Of a stretch of 64,000 nt of DNA, positions 41,863-51,507 are shown piece by piece. The position numbers were made by a program, and so were the translations under genes. Position 1 is the stretch's first letter, and each line of letters begins with the position of its first letter. Location of the stretch: NCBI RefSeq assembly GCF_026191915.1, contig NZ_JAIMBY010000010.1, positions 1 through 64,000 of the forward strand, given 5' to 3'. The notes under the pieces were generated by a model. It was given only the letters and a program-made list of their open reading frames with translations, was not told the DNA's origin and did no database searches. The DNA is from Acidiphilium sp. PA (lineage in GTDB: Bacteria; Pseudomonadota; Alphaproteobacteria; Acetobacterales; Acetobacteraceae).

Positions 41863-42707
41863 TGCGCGCCAGCGAAATCCCGGGCCTGGCCGCCCTGGCG
41901 GAGGACGCGGATGCGTTCCTGATCGACCAGTTCGGCACGATCCACGACGGTGAACGCCCCTATCCCGGCGCGATCGAGGCCCTGCGGGCGATCCGTGCCG
42001 CGGGCAAGCGGATCATTCTGCTCTCGAACTCCGGCCGCCGCGCCCGCAACAACAACGCCCGGCTCGATGCCATGGGCTTCACCCCCGATTGCTACGATGC
42101 TTCGCTCTGCTCGGGTGAAATCGGCTGGGCCGCGCTGCACGAAGCCCCTTTGCCCTGCTGCCTGCAAAGCCGCTGCCGTGTGCTGCTGCTGGCGCGCGAT
42201 CCTGCGCTCGACATCCTCGATGGCTTCGACATCGAACCGGTCAACGACATCGAGGATGCCGATCTGATCATGCTGGCCGGCTCGCAGACCGATCGCTACG
42301 GTTACGATGCGCTGTGGGCGAAAATCCGCCCCGGCATTGCGCGCGGCATCCCGCTGGTCTGCACCAACCCCGACCGGCTGATGCTGGCCGGCGGCACGCT
42401 GCACCCCGGCGCCGGGACCCTGGCCGAAGCCTATCGCGACGCCGGCGGCTTCGTGCGCTGGTACGGCAAGCCTCACCCGAAACTCTATCAGGCGGCGTTC
42501 GCCCTGCTGCCCGGCGTGCCCCGCGCGCGTATCTTCGGCGTCGGCGACAGTATCGAACACGATATCGCCGGTGCCGCCGCACGCGGCTGTGCGAGCGTGC
42601 TGGTCCGTACCGGCATCATCGCCGGGCTCGACGATGCAGCGCTCGAAGCCGAAATGATCCGCTTCGCGAGCCGCCCGACCGCCGTGATGGCACGTTTCGG
42701 CTGGTAG
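41859..42707 (+). CDS. HAD-superfamily hydrolase (TIGR01459 type)
   Basis: A 282-residue protein of the HAD IIA class. Motif I is DAFLIDQFGTIHDG, with Asp nucleophile and Gln in place of the usual second Asp-x position, motif II is LLSNSGRRARNN, the cap follows, and motifs III/IV are GKPHPKLYQ and GVGDSIEHDIAGAAARG. It is probably a sugar-phosphate phosphatase. The start ATG 41859 overlaps the kinase stop (ATGA). A kinase and a phosphatase in one operon without a transporter is unusual and may reflect damage control of the phosphorylated product. Confidence 0.87.
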   Translation: MMRASEIPGLAALAEDADAFLIDQFGTIHDGERPYPGAIEALRAIRAAGKRIILLSNSGRRARNNNARLDAMGFTPDCYDASLCSGEIGWAALHEAPLPCCLQSRCRVLLLARDPALDILDGFDIEPVNDIEDADLIMLAGSQTDRYGYDALWAKIRPGIARGIPLVCTNPDRLMLAGGTLHPGAGTLAEAYRDAGGFVRWYGKPHPKLYQAAFALLPGVPRARIFGVGDSIEHDIAGAAARGCASVLVRTGIIAGLDDAALEAEMIRFASRPTAVMARFGW

Positions 42708-42716
42708 CCTCGCGCT

Positions 42717-44342
42717 CTACGCCGCCGAACGGATTGCGGCGTTGCGGATGTCGGCATCCACCCCATCCGCGAAGCTCGCGAAATTCGCCTCGAACCGGCC
42801 GATCAATTCCGCCGCCTGCCGGTCATAGGCCGCCTGATCGGCCCAGGCCTGCCGCGGGTTGAGCAGCGTGCCCGGCACGCCCGCGACCGCATCGGGGATC
42901 ATCAGGCCGAATGCCGGATCGGGATGAAAACCGGCGCCATCCAGCGCGCCCGAAAGCGCGGCATTCAGCAGCGCGCGGGTATGCGCAATCGGCATCCGCT
43001 TGCCCGTACCGTACGCGCCGCCCGACCAGCCGGTGTTCACCAGCCAGCACGACACATTGTGCTCGGCGATCAATTTGGCCAGCAATTCGCCATACACACG
43101 CGGCTCGCGCGGCAGGAACGGCGCGCCGAAACAGGTCGAAAACGTCGCCTGCGGCTCGCGGCCGAGGCCCTTTTCCGTCCCCGCCACCTTGGCGGTATAG
43201 CCCGACAGGAAATGATACATCGCCTGCGCCGGCGTCAGTTTCGCGAGCGGCGGCAGCACGCCGAACGCATCGGCGGTCAGCATCACCACATGCTTCGGCC
43301 GGCCGCCGCGCCCGGAGGGTTCGACGTTCGGAATAAACTCGATCGGATAGCACGAGCGGGTGTTCTCGGTCAGCGTGCGGTCGGCCAGATCCACCACGCC
43401 GCGCGGGTCCGCCACCACGTTTTCCAGCACGGTGCCGAACCGGTGCGACGCCGCAAAAATCTCCGGCTCCGCCTCGGCCGACAGATCGATCACCTTGGCG
43501 TAGCAACCGCCCTCGAAGTTGAAAATCCCGCCCTGACCCCAACCGTGTTCGTCATCGCCGATCAGCCGCCGCTCCGGATCGGACGACAGCGTGGTCTTGC
43601 CGGTGCCGGACAGGCCGAAAAACAGCGCGACGTCGTCGTTCCTGCCGATATTGGCACTGCAATGCATCGGCAGCACGCCGCGCTCGGGCAGCATCCAGTT
43701 CATCACCGTGAAGATCGATTTCTTGATCTCGCCGGCATATTGCGTCCCCGCGATCACGATTTTCCGCTCCGCGAACGACAGCGCGATGGCCGTGCTGCTC
43801 CGCACCCCGTCGATCGCCGGGTCCGCCTCGAAATCCGGCGCGTGCAGAATGACGTAGTCAGGCGCGAAGCCGGCCAACTCGCTGGTCTTCGGACGGATGA
43901 ACATGTTGCGCGCGAACAGCGCCTGCCAGGCGTTGGTGGTGATCAGCCGGACCCGGATGCGGTTCTCCGGATCGGCCCCGGCAAACAGATCCTGGCTGAA
44001 AATCTCGCGATCCTGCAAATACGCCTGCACCCGGCCCTTCAGCGTCGCGAAATGCGAACTCGACAGTTTCTGATTGACCTTGCCCCACCAGATCGCCTTG
44101 GTGGTGGCGGGCTCATCGACCACGAATTTATCGGCGACCGACCGCCCGGTGTGCACGCCGGTCTGCACCATCAGCGCGCCATCTGCCGAAAGTCGGCCCT
44201 CGCCGCGCCTTATCGCATGGGCAACCAGGGCGGGCGCCGTCAAATTGGCGTGCAGCACCGCAACCCGCCCCACGCCCGAGCAGGCGAGGTAGGCGGCGTT
44301 GTGCGCGGTACTGTCGATGGCAGCATGATCGGATGCGTTCAC
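42717..44342 (-). CDS. pckA: Phosphoenolpyruvate carboxykinase (ATP)
   Basis: A 541-residue gluconeogenic enzyme converting oxaloacetate and ATP to PEP, CO2 and ADP. Visible signatures are GVHTGRSVADKFVV, the substrate loop YAGEIKKSIFTVMNWMLPE, the kinase-1a P-loop GLSGTGKTTLS, SSDPERRLIGDDEHGW and FLSGYTAKVAGTEKG. It starts with GTG 44342 after AAGGGAAG. It is a few bases from the HAD gene end (convergent) and lies next to chvI-chvG, the two-component system that in other alphaproteobacteria is linked with it. Confidence 0.96.
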   Translation of the reverse strand: MNASDHAAIDSTAHNAAYLACSGVGRVAVLHANLTAPALVAHAIRRGEGRLSADGALMVQTGVHTGRSVADKFVVDEPATTKAIWWGKVNQKLSSSHFATLKGRVQAYLQDREIFSQDLFAGADPENRIRVRLITTNAWQALFARNMFIRPKTSELAGFAPDYVILHAPDFEADPAIDGVRSSTAIALSFAERKIVIAGTQYAGEIKKSIFTVMNWMLPERGVLPMHCSANIGRNDDVALFFGLSGTGKTTLSSDPERRLIGDDEHGWGQGGIFNFEGGCYAKVIDLSAEAEPEIFAASHRFGTVLENVVADPRGVVDLADRTLTENTRSCYPIEFIPNVEPSGRGGRPKHVVMLTADAFGVLPPLAKLTPAQAMYHFLSGYTAKVAGTEKGLGREPQATFSTCFGAPFLPREPRVYGELLAKLIAEHNVSCWLVNTGWSGGAYGTGKRMPIAHTRALLNAALSGALDGAGFHPDPAFGLMIPDAVAGVPGTLLNPRQAWADQAAYDRQAAELIGRFEANFASFADGVDADIRNAAIRSAA

Positions 44343-44435
44343 GTCGATGGACTTCCCTTGGATCGTTGATCGGCAATGTCGTTAGGCGCATATATGAAAC
44401 GCCTTTCGGCTTTTGCCAAACCCGAAACGCGCAAT

Positions 44436-45152
44436 TCATACCTGCGTCGGAGGCGCGATATTGTTCATTTCGATCATTAATTCGCCGTAAACGCGCAAGC
44501 TTCGGCGTAACGCGATCCGCAGCACCCGGTCCTCGCGCGCTAGATCGAACCCGTCGGCGTCCAGCGTCACCATGCGCCAGCCATCCCCGGCACCGCCATG
44601 CCGATGCGCGATCGCATCGATCTCACCCGCCCGTTCCCGGTTCGCCGCCGCCATCGCCGCCTCGGCGGCCGCATCGTCGCACAGCGCTGCCGTCACCGGG
44701 CCGAGCCGCGCCACATCGAGCGTCGCCGCCCGCGCGAACCCGCCGACGTATCGCGCCGCGACCGTACTCAGCCGATAGACCCCGAAATCGCCGAAACCCG
44801 CATAAAATGCGGCATAGGGATGCACCGCCAGATACCGCGCCCGGTCCGCCGGATCGTCCGACCGCTCGGCATCGCACACCAGCGACAGCCGCGGGCTGGT
44901 CTGCGGATTGACCTCGGTCGCCGCCCCGCTCACCATCAGCGCACATCGCCCATCCCGATCGAGCGCCCGGGTATGCGCCGATAATTGCGACAGCAGCACG
45001 ATCACGGCGCCATCCAGCGTCACTGCCGGCGTCACCAGCGCAAGCGCGGGATATTCATCCTCGATCACCGCGAGGCTTGCCGCCCGCGCAGCCCGCAGCA
45101 ACAGCCGCGCTTCACGGTGAATGTCGTTCTGTGGTTCCCTCAGGTCTTGCAT
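44436..45152 (-). CDS. HugZ-like pyridoxamine 5'-phosphate oxidase-fold protein
   Basis: A 238-residue split-barrel protein. The N-terminal flavin/heme-binding fold is in [20 protein letters not shown] and [50 protein letters not shown] is the HugZ-type central block, and the C-terminal DUF2470-like domain has [10 protein letters not shown] and [11 protein letters not shown]. Relatives degrade heme to release iron or bind heme; the reaction here is unproven. It is divergent from chvI. Confidence 0.87.
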   Translation of the reverse strand: MQDLREPQNDIHREARLLLRAARAASLAVIEDEYPALALVTPAVTLDGAVIVLLSQLSAHTRALDRDGRCALMVSGAATEVNPQTSPRLSLVCDAERSDDPADRARYLAVHPYAAFYAGFGDFGVYRLSTVAARYVGGFARAATLDVARLGPVTAALCDDAAAEAAMAAANRERAGEIDAIAHRHGGAGDGWRMVTLDADGFDLAREDRVLRIALRRSLRVYGELMIEMNNIAPPTQV

Positions 45153-45218
45153 TGTTGCCTTATTCCCGTCACGTCACTGCACCATTGTTACGTCCAGATC
45201 CCCGCTGAAGCAGAGACG

Positions 45219-45920
45219 ATGAAACATACAATTGCCCTGGTTGACGACGACCGCAATATCCTCGAATCGGTCCAGATGACGCTGGAACAGGAAGGCTTCC
45301 TGGTCCGCACCTACACCGATGGCGAATCCGCCCTCCAGGGGCTGATGGCCCGCCCGGTCGACCTCGCGGTGCTCGATATCAAGATGCCGCGCATGGACGG
45401 CATGGAGCTGCTCCAGCGCCTGCGCGCCCGCTCCGCCATGCCGGTCATCTTCCTCACCAGCAAGGACGACGAGCTCGACGAATTGATGGGCCTGCGCCTC
45501 GGCGCGGATGACTACATCACCAAACCCTTCAGCCAGCGCCTGCTGCTGGAACGCATCCGCACCCTGCTGCGCCGCAACGAGGCGAGCCGCGCCGAAGGCT
45601 CCGGCGCCGCCCCCACCGGGCTGATCGCGCGCGGCAATCTCACGCTCGATGAAACCAAACACCAATGCCTCTGGAAAGGGCAGGATATCCAGCTCACCGT
45701 CACGGAATTCCTGCTGGTCAAAGCCCTCGCCGCCCGGCCGGGCATGGTCAAATCGCGCGACCAGCTGATCGATGCGGCCTATGGCGAAAGCGTCTACGTC
45801 GACGACCGCACGATCGACAGCCACATCAAACGCCTCCGCCGCAAATTCCGCGCCCTCGATGAAGAGTTCGACCAGATCGAGACGCTCTATGGCATCGGTT
45901 ACCGCTACAAAGAGGCATGA
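45219..45920 (+). CDS. chvI: Response regulator ChvI
   Basis: A 233-residue OmpR-class regulator. The receiver has the acidic pair DDD near residues 9-11, phospho-acceptor Asp53 in [11 protein letters not shown], switch Thr in FLTSKDDE and Lys in [10 protein letters not shown]. The winged-helix output domain has [20 protein letters not shown] and [17 protein letters not shown]. It receives phosphate from ChvG and controls envelope, acid-response and metabolic genes in alphaproteobacteria. ATG 45219 is chosen although the frame is open far upstream. A hairpin repeat lies between it and chvG. Confidence 0.93.
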   Translation: MKHTIALVDDDRNILESVQMTLEQEGFLVRTYTDGESALQGLMARPVDLAVLDIKMPRMDGMELLQRLRARSAMPVIFLTSKDDELDELMGLRLGADDYITKPFSQRLLLERIRTLLRRNEASRAEGSGAAPTGLIARGNLTLDETKHQCLWKGQDIQLTVTEFLLVKALAARPGMVKSRDQLIDAAYGESVYVDDRTIDSHIKRLRRKFRALDEEFDQIETLYGIGYRYKEA

Positions 45921-45962
45921 TGGCGCTGGGCTGCCGGGCACAGGCGGAAAGGCGACGCAAGC

Positions 45963-46025
45963 ACGTCTTTTTTGTAAAAGAGCGGCACAAAACTTTTGTT
46001 AATCCGGCGCGCGGTTGGTTTCACT
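45963..46025. repeat. Degenerate T-rich hairpin repeat within the chvI-chvG spacer
   Basis: TCTTTTTTGTAAAAGA followed by GCGGCACAAAACTTTTG, then AATCCGGCGCGCGGTTGG and TTTCACTGCCC, which recalls the centre of the paired elements. The stem is weakened (AAAAGAGCGG instead of AAAAAAGAAGC), as if it had decayed inside this probable operon, where a working terminator would be harmful. Confidence 0.65.
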
Positions 46026-46041
46026 GCCCGACCGCATCCGC

Positions 46042-47679
46042 ATGACCACGCCAGCCCCCGCGCTATCGCCCTGGCGCATCTCGCCCCTGCTGCGCCGCAT
46101 TCTGCTGGTCAACGCCCTGCCGCTTGCCCTCATCGTCGCGGCCCTGCTCTACCTCGATCAATATCAGCACGGGCTGCTCACCGCCGAAGTCACGGCGCTC
46201 CGCGAACAAGCCCGCATCTACGCCGGCGCCCTCGCCGAATCCGCCGTCCAGACCAACGCCGCCAACCAGCCCACCATCAACCCCGACCTCGCCCGCCCGT
46301 TGCTTTATCGCCTGATCGAACCCACCCCCAACGCCCAGGCGCTCATCTACGGTAACGATGGTCAGGTCATCGCCAACTCGCGCATCCGCCAAGGCCCCGG
46401 CGGCGCGATCATCACCGAACCACTGCCCTCGGTCCGCCCGCGCGGCGATTTCGCCCGCGCCGTCAGCTTCCTCTACGACCAGTTCCTCGCCTTCCTGCCC
46501 AACCCGGATGTCGGAACCGCCGGTGCCAACGGCGAAGCCGCCGGCCTCGGCTGGCAACCCAGCGTGCGCGAAGCCCTGCGGCTGACCAGCGCCAAGCCCG
46601 ACCATCAGGCCGCCCCCTTCATCCGGCGCGCACCGGACGGCCGACTGCTCGTCACCGTTGCCGAACCCATCATCCGCTCCAAACAATCCGTCGGCGTCGT
46701 CCTGCTCACCCGCGAAGCGACCGAAGTCGATCGCGCGGTCTTTGCCATCCGTGTCTCCATCCTCGGCCTGTTCGTCCTCGCCCTCGTGCTCACCGTGCTG
46801 CTCTCCGCCTACCTCGCCCGTACCATCGCCACCCCGCTGCTCCGCCTCGCCGTGTCGGCCAGCCGGCTGCGCGAAGGCCGCGCCGCCATGGCCGAACCCG
46901 TGCCCCCCGCCATCGCAGCCCGCCAGGATGAAATCGGCACCCTCGCCCGCGCCCTTGCCGACTCCGCCCACGCTCTCTGGGCGCGGATGGACGCCATCGA
47001 ACGCTTCGCCGCCGACGTCGCCCACGAAATCAAAAACCCGCTCTCCTCCATCCGCTCCGCCATCGAGACCATCCGCCGGATGGACGACCCCGTCCGCGCC
47101 GCCCGCCTGTTCGACATCATCGCCCAGGATGTTCAACGTCTCGATCGCCTGATCTCCGATATCAGCGACTCCTCGCGCCTCGATTCCGAAATGTCGCGCA
47201 CCGCCATGGAGCCGGTCGACCTTGCCCCCATCCTCTCGGCCCTCGCCGAAATCCACGACGCCACCCGCAAGGACAACGACCCCGTCATGGTGCTCGACGC
47301 GCCGGCCTCGGGCCTTACAATCCGCGGCGCCGAAAGCCGTCTCGTCCAGGTCCTGCGCAACCTGATCGGCAACGCCGTCTCGTTCAGCCCGCCAAACGGC
47401 AAGATCTGGCTCCGTGGCCGCGAAACCGGCAATACCATCGAAATCGCCGTCGAGGACGAGGGCCCCGGTATCCCCGATGCCAAATTGAACGACGTGTTCG
47501 ACCGATTCTACTCCGAACGCCCCCAGACCGAGAGTTTCGGCAGCCACTCCGGCCTCGGGCTGTCGATCTCGCGCCAGATCGTCGAAGCCCACCGCGGCCG
47601 CATCACCGCCGAAAACCGCCGCAACAGCACCAACAGCATCACCGGCGCCCGCTTCGTCATTCGCCTCCCACGCGGCTGA
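46042..47679 (+). CDS. chvG: Sensor histidine kinase ChvG
   Basis: A 545-residue membrane kinase. A first membrane span (RILLVNALPLALIVAALLYL) and a second (IRVSILGLFVLALVLTVLLS, about 248-267) enclose a periplasmic sensor of about 210 residues containing VAEPIIRSKQSVGVVLLT. HAMP follows, then the H-box FAADVAHEIKNPLSS, N-box LRNLIGNAVSF, DEGPGIP and SGLGLSISRQIVE. In related species ChvG responds to acidity and cell-envelope changes. It is 121 bases after chvI. HPr kinase and PTS genes, which often follow, are absent here. Confidence 0.93.
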   Translation: MTTPAPALSPWRISPLLRRILLVNALPLALIVAALLYLDQYQHGLLTAEVTALREQARIYAGALAESAVQTNAANQPTINPDLARPLLYRLIEPTPNAQALIYGNDGQVIANSRIRQGPGGAIITEPLPSVRPRGDFARAVSFLYDQFLAFLPNPDVGTAGANGEAAGLGWQPSVREALRLTSAKPDHQAAPFIRRAPDGRLLVTVAEPIIRSKQSVGVVLLTREATEVDRAVFAIRVSILGLFVLALVLTVLLSAYLARTIATPLLRLAVSASRLREGRAAMAEPVPPAIAARQDEIGTLARALADSAHALWARMDAIERFAADVAHEIKNPLSSIRSAIETIRRMDDPVRAARLFDIIAQDVQRLDRLISDISDSSRLDSEMSRTAMEPVDLAPILSALAEIHDATRKDNDPVMVLDAPASGLTIRGAESRLVQVLRNLIGNAVSFSPPNGKIWLRGRETGNTIEIAVEDEGPGIPDAKLNDVFDRFYSERPQTESFGSHSGLGLSISRQIVEAHRGRITAENRRNSTNSITGARFVIRLPRG

Positions 47680-47742
47680 TCGCTCTGCCGCGTGCCGGCG
47701 CACGAGGCCAAGGCGCGCAGACTTGCGCCCCACCGCTCGGCA

Positions 47743-49665
47743 TCAGTCCGCCGGCTGCAAGGCGGCAAGGCGGCGGTACAGGGTGTTGCGGCTGATGCCG
47801 AGGCGACGTGCCGCAGCACTCATGTTGCCGGCGGCCTGTTCGACCGCCTGCAGAATAACCTGATCGGCCGCGGTGCGGAGCGATTGCCGGTCATCGGGGC
47901 GGCCGTGCGGCACGGCCGGTATTGTGGTCTGGCGGCGCAGATCAGCCGCGATATCATCGGGCAGATGGTGCCAGTCGAGCTCGGTGTCGCCGTCGTCGCA
48001 CAGCGAAGCGGCAATGCGCAGCACGCTCGCGAGTTCGCGGATATTGCCGGGCCAGGTATGGGCTTGCAGCGCGGCAAGCAGCGGATCGGCGATGCGCCGG
48101 GGCCCGGTGCGGCCGGGGGCGCGGGCGAGGATGGACGTGATCAGGGCGACAAGATCGGTGCGCTCGCGCAGCAGCGGCAGGGCGATGCACAACCCATTGA
48201 GCCTGTAGTACAGATCCGAGCGGAAACGGCCCTTCGCGATATCGGCCCTGAGGTCGCGGTTGGTTGCGCTGATCAACGCGAAATCGACCGCAACGGGCCG
48301 CCCACCCAGCGGGGCCACGGTCCGGTCTTCCAGCACGCGCAACAGGCGGCTCTGGAGCGATGCCGGCATATCGCCGATTTCGTCGAGAAACAGTGTACCG
48401 CCCGCGGCCTCGCGAATGCGCCCGAGCGCGCCCTCACGCCTGGCGCCGGTGAAGGCGCCGGGCGCGTAGCCGAACAATTCCGCCTCGATCAGATGTTCCG
48501 GCAGCGCGGCGCAGTTCACCGCGACGAAGGCCTCGCCCCGGCGTGGCCCGGCGGCGTGGATCGCCTGGGCCATCACATCCTTGCCCGCCCCGGTTTCGCC
48601 GCGCAGCAGGATCGGGATGGGTTTACCCAGCACCCGGCGGATCTGCCCGATCGCGCGGGAGATTGCGGCATCGCCGGTATCGAGTGCGGCGAGCGCGTCG
48701 GCCGGCCACATAGGCGTCGCCGGCCGGGGCCGGTTGATCCGCGGAATTTCGAGCCGCACGTACAGGCGTGAGCCATCGCGGCGGCAGATTTCGATGGGTT
48801 CGCCGCCGCGCTGGCGGTCGCGCGCGAGCAGATCGGCGAACCGTCCCTCGATCTGATCGGCGATGCTGGCGCGTCCCATATCGACCCGGCGCAGACCGAG
48901 CAAATCGGTCGCCGGGCGGTTGGCGCCGAGGATGAGCCCATCCGGGCTGATCGCCAGCACGCCTTCCACCACGGTGCCGACCGCCTGCAGGGCCGTGTGA
49001 AACCGCAGCTTGATGTCGCGCACGTGGTTGATCTCGAACATCCGGTTCTCGATCATCTGGGCGGCGGCGCGCACCAGGCCGAAGGTGTGCGGGTGATAGA
49101 TCCGGTGATCGCACGAAATATCGAGCACGCCGAGCAGGCTGCCGTCCGAGGCGGCAAGGGGGGCGGCCGCGCAGGCCAGAAACCCGTTGCGATCCAGGAA
49201 GTGTTCCGGCCCGTGGATGACCACCGGCGCCGCCTCGATCAGCGCGGTACCGACCGCATTGGTGCCACGATCGGCCTCCGCCCAGCAGGCGCCCGGTTGC
49301 AGCGCGACGCGGGCGGCCCGATCGCTGAACCCGGGGTCGCCCACCGCATCGAGCAGAAACCCGTTCTGGTCGGACAGCAGGATGATGCAACCGGAATCGC
49401 GGATCTGCGCGTGCAGGTAATCGATGATCGGGCGCGCCCGCATGGTCAGATCGCCCTGGCGCTCAACCGCCTCGTGCAATTCCCGCCCGCCGAGATGCCT
49501 TGCATCGATGCACGGCCGTTCAGGCGATAACCCGGCAGAGACGCAGCGCGTCCACGAGCGGGTCAACAGGGGCGGCAACCCGACAACCGCCCCGCTGGTC
49601 GCAAGATTGCGTCGCGCCGTCGCAAGATCGGCCGCCGCGGCAGGATGACTGGCATGAGCCCGCAT
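47743..49665 (-). CDS. AcoR-type sigma-54-dependent Fis-family activator
   Basis: A 640-residue enhancer-binding protein. The N-terminal GAF-type sensor spans about residues 80-220 and includes GCIILLSDQNGFLLDAVGD and HFLDRNGFLACAAAPL, a layout typical of AcoR and related alcohol/acetoin regulators. A PAS-like segment follows (about 235-330). The AAA+ domain has Walker A GETGAGKD, GAFTGA for sigma-54 contact, and GTLFLDEIGDMPASLQSRLL. The Fis HTH is at the C-terminus (AAGNMSAAARRLGISRNTLYRRL). It is divergent from the aldehyde dehydrogenase gene, whose promoter has a sigma-54 signature and upstream inverted repeats, so that is its probable target. Confidence 0.93.
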   Translation of the reverse strand: MRAHASHPAAAADLATARRNLATSGAVVGLPPLLTRSWTRCVSAGLSPERPCIDARHLGGRELHEAVERQGDLTMRARPIIDYLHAQIRDSGCIILLSDQNGFLLDAVGDPGFSDRAARVALQPGACWAEADRGTNAVGTALIEAAPVVIHGPEHFLDRNGFLACAAAPLAASDGSLLGVLDISCDHRIYHPHTFGLVRAAAQMIENRMFEINHVRDIKLRFHTALQAVGTVVEGVLAISPDGLILGANRPATDLLGLRRVDMGRASIADQIEGRFADLLARDRQRGGEPIEICRRDGSRLYVRLEIPRINRPRPATPMWPADALAALDTGDAAISRAIGQIRRVLGKPIPILLRGETGAGKDVMAQAIHAAGPRRGEAFVAVNCAALPEHLIEAELFGYAPGAFTGARREGALGRIREAAGGTLFLDEIGDMPASLQSRLLRVLEDRTVAPLGGRPVAVDFALISATNRDLRADIAKGRFRSDLYYRLNGLCIALPLLRERTDLVALITSILARAPGRTGPRRIADPLLAALQAHTWPGNIRELASVLRIAASLCDDGDTELDWHHLPDDIAADLRRQTTIPAVPHGRPDDRQSLRTAADQVILQAVEQAAGNMSAAARRLGISRNTLYRRLAALQPAD

Positions 49666-49789
49666 TTTACTGTGCTTCTCTTTCGTTCCACCCGTAATGC
49701 TGGCGACCCTTTAGCCGGGTCCGTTATGCCAGCGAGCATTAGGCCGGCGCACCACCGCTGACAACAAAAACCGTCACGCAGCCCCGCAC

Positions 49790-49824
49790 TGTCCCGTTTC
49801 AGGACAATGTCCCGCAACGGGACG
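49790..49824. promoter_or_regulatory. Two tandem inverted repeats, probable activator binding sites
   Basis: TGTCCCGTTTCAGGACA (49790-49806) and TGTCCCGCAACGGGACG (49808-49824) share the half-site TGTCC and are 18 bases apart centre to centre, so they face the same side of the helix within tolerance. They lie 65 bases upstream of the sigma-54 promoter, a normal place for an enhancer site of the divergent activator. Confidence 0.7.
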
Positions 49825-49888
49825 TCCCGATACCGTGACGGAGGCCGCCCGCGCCCGGCAAACCCGCGGCGCCGCGCGGTTCGCCGGC

Positions 49889-49903
49889 TGGCACGGGACT
49901 TGC
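49889..49903 (+). promoter_or_regulatory. Sigma-54 (-24/-12) promoter of the aldehyde dehydrogenase operon
   Basis: TGGCACGGGACTTGC matches the sigma-54 consensus TGGCAC-N5-TTGC(A/T) at all conserved positions. Transcription would start about 12 bases after the TTGC, near 49915, leaving a leader of about 60 bases with an AAAGGAGG ribosome-binding site before ATG 49974. Confidence 0.85.
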
Positions 49904-49973
49904 GATGTAGCGGTCAACCAGATCAAGCGCAGGTCGCCATGGTGGCGGCGGCGCACCCAAAGGAGGACCGACC

Positions 49974-51506
49974 ATGCCCGACGGCTCATTGCGCCCCACC
50001 CCCGGCACCGCGCCCGGCGGTTTCGCGTTCAAACCCCGCTACGAGAATTTCATCGGCGGCAAATTCACCCCACCCCTCGGCGGCCGCTATTTCGACAACG
50101 TCACCCCGGTCACCGGCCAGGTCTTCACCGAGGTCGCCCGTTCCGACGAGGCTGATATCAACGCCGCGCTCGATGCCGCGCACGCCGCCGCCGATGCCTG
50201 GGGCCGCACCTCCACCACCGAACGCGCCAACATGCTCAACCGCATCGCCGATGTGATGGAGCAGAACCTCGCTCTGCTCGCCTATGTCGAGACCATCGAC
50301 AACGGCAAGCCGATCCGCGAAACGACGGCGGCCGACATCCCCCTCGCCATCGACCATTTCCGCTATTTCGCCGGCTGCATCCGCGCCCAGGAAGGCGCGC
50401 TGTCGCAGATCGACGATACCACGGTCGCCTATCATTTTCACGAACCGCTCGGCGTGGTCGGCCAGATCATCCCCTGGAATTTCCCGATCCTGATGGCGGT
50501 CTGGAAACTCGCCCCGGCCCTGGCCGCCGGCAATTGCGTCGTCCTCAAGCCGGCCGAGCAGACGCCGGTGAGCATCCTGGTTCTGGTCGAATTGATCGCC
50601 GACATCCTGCCCCCCGGCGTGCTCAACGTGGTCAACGGCTTCGGCCTCGAAGCCGGCAAGCCGCTCGCCTCGTCCAAGCGGATCGCGAAAATCGCCTTCA
50701 CCGGCGAGACCACCACCGGCCGCCTGATCATGCAGTACGCCAGCCACAATCTCATCCCGGTCACGCTGGAACTCGGCGGCAAATCGCCCAACATCTTTTT
50801 CGCCGACGTATGCGACGCGGACGACGCCTTCTTCGACAAGGCGCTGGAAGGCTTCGCGATGTTCGCCCTCAACCAGGGCGAGGTCTGTACCTGTCCCTCC
50901 CGCGCCCTGATCCAGGAAAGCATCTACGACCGGTTCATGGAGCGTGCGCTCGCCCGCGTGAAGGCGATCAAGCAGGGCAGCCCGCTCGATCCCTCGACCA
51001 TGATCGGCGCCCAGGCCTCGACCGAGCAGGTCGACAAGATCCTGTCCTATTTCGACATCGGCCGCCAGGAAGGCGCCGAAGTGCTCACCGGCGGCGCCCG
51101 TGCCGCCCATGGCGGCGAATTGTCGGAAGGCTTCTACATCGAGCCCACCATCTTCCGCGGCAACAACAAGATGCGCGTGTTCCAGGAGGAAATCTTCGGC
51201 CCGGTCGTCTCGGTGACCACGTTCAAGGACGAAGCCGAAGCGCTCGAAATCGCCAACGACACGCTCTATGGCCTTGGTTCCGGTGTCTGGACCCGCAACG
51301 GCAACCGCGCCTACCAGTTCGGCCGCAACATCAAGGCCGGCCGGGTCTGGACCAATTGCTACCATCTGTACCCCGCCCATTCCGCGTTCGGCGGCTACAA
51401 GCAATCGGGCATCGGGCGCGAGAACCACAAAATGATGCTCGATCATTACCAGCAGACCAAAAACATGCTGGTCAGCTACAGCCCCAACAAGCTTGGGTTC
51501 TTCTGA
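49974..51506 (+). CDS. NAD-dependent aldehyde dehydrogenase (acetaldehyde type)
   Basis: A 510-residue cytoplasmic enzyme of the ExaC/AldB class. The cofactor region has [20 protein letters not shown] and [11 protein letters not shown], the general-base Glu is in [14 protein letters not shown], and the nucleophilic Cys is in [13 protein letters not shown]. The C-terminus has [13 protein letters not shown] and [18 protein letters not shown]. It oxidises acetaldehyde or related aldehydes produced by alcohol dehydrogenases to acids. Its operon contains the DUF779 gene one base later, then a PQQ dehydrogenase. Regulation by the divergent sigma-54 activator is strongly suggested. Confidence 0.95.
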   Translation: MPDGSLRPTPGTAPGGFAFKPRYENFIGGKFTPPLGGRYFDNVTPVTGQVFTEVARSDEADINAALDAAHAAADAWGRTSTTERANMLNRIADVMEQNLALLAYVETIDNGKPIRETTAADIPLAIDHFRYFAGCIRAQEGALSQIDDTTVAYHFHEPLGVVGQIIPWNFPILMAVWKLAPALAAGNCVVLKPAEQTPVSILVLVELIADILPPGVLNVVNGFGLEAGKPLASSKRIAKIAFTGETTTGRLIMQYASHNLIPVTLELGGKSPNIFFADVCDADDAFFDKALEGFAMFALNQGEVCTCPSRALIQESIYDRFMERALARVKAIKQGSPLDPSTMIGAQASTEQVDKILSYFDIGRQEGAEVLTGGARAAHGGELSEGFYIEPTIFRGNNKMRVFQEEIFGPVVSVTTFKDEAEALEIANDTLYGLGSGVWTRNGNRAYQFGRNIKAGRVWTNCYHLYPAHSAFGGYKQSGIGRENHKMMLDHYQQTKNMLVSYSPNKLGFF

Positions 51507-51507
51507 C

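Noticed and set aside
38551-42707. Complete AI-2 (Lsr) uptake and processing operon
   Set aside because: Only a SorC-type regulator and an FGGY kinase are shared; LsrACDB transporter, LsrF and LsrG are absent.
46063-47733. 556-residue minus-strand ORF opposite chvG
   Set aside because: Gly/Asp/Val-rich translation with no family pattern, antisense to all kinase motifs of ChvG.
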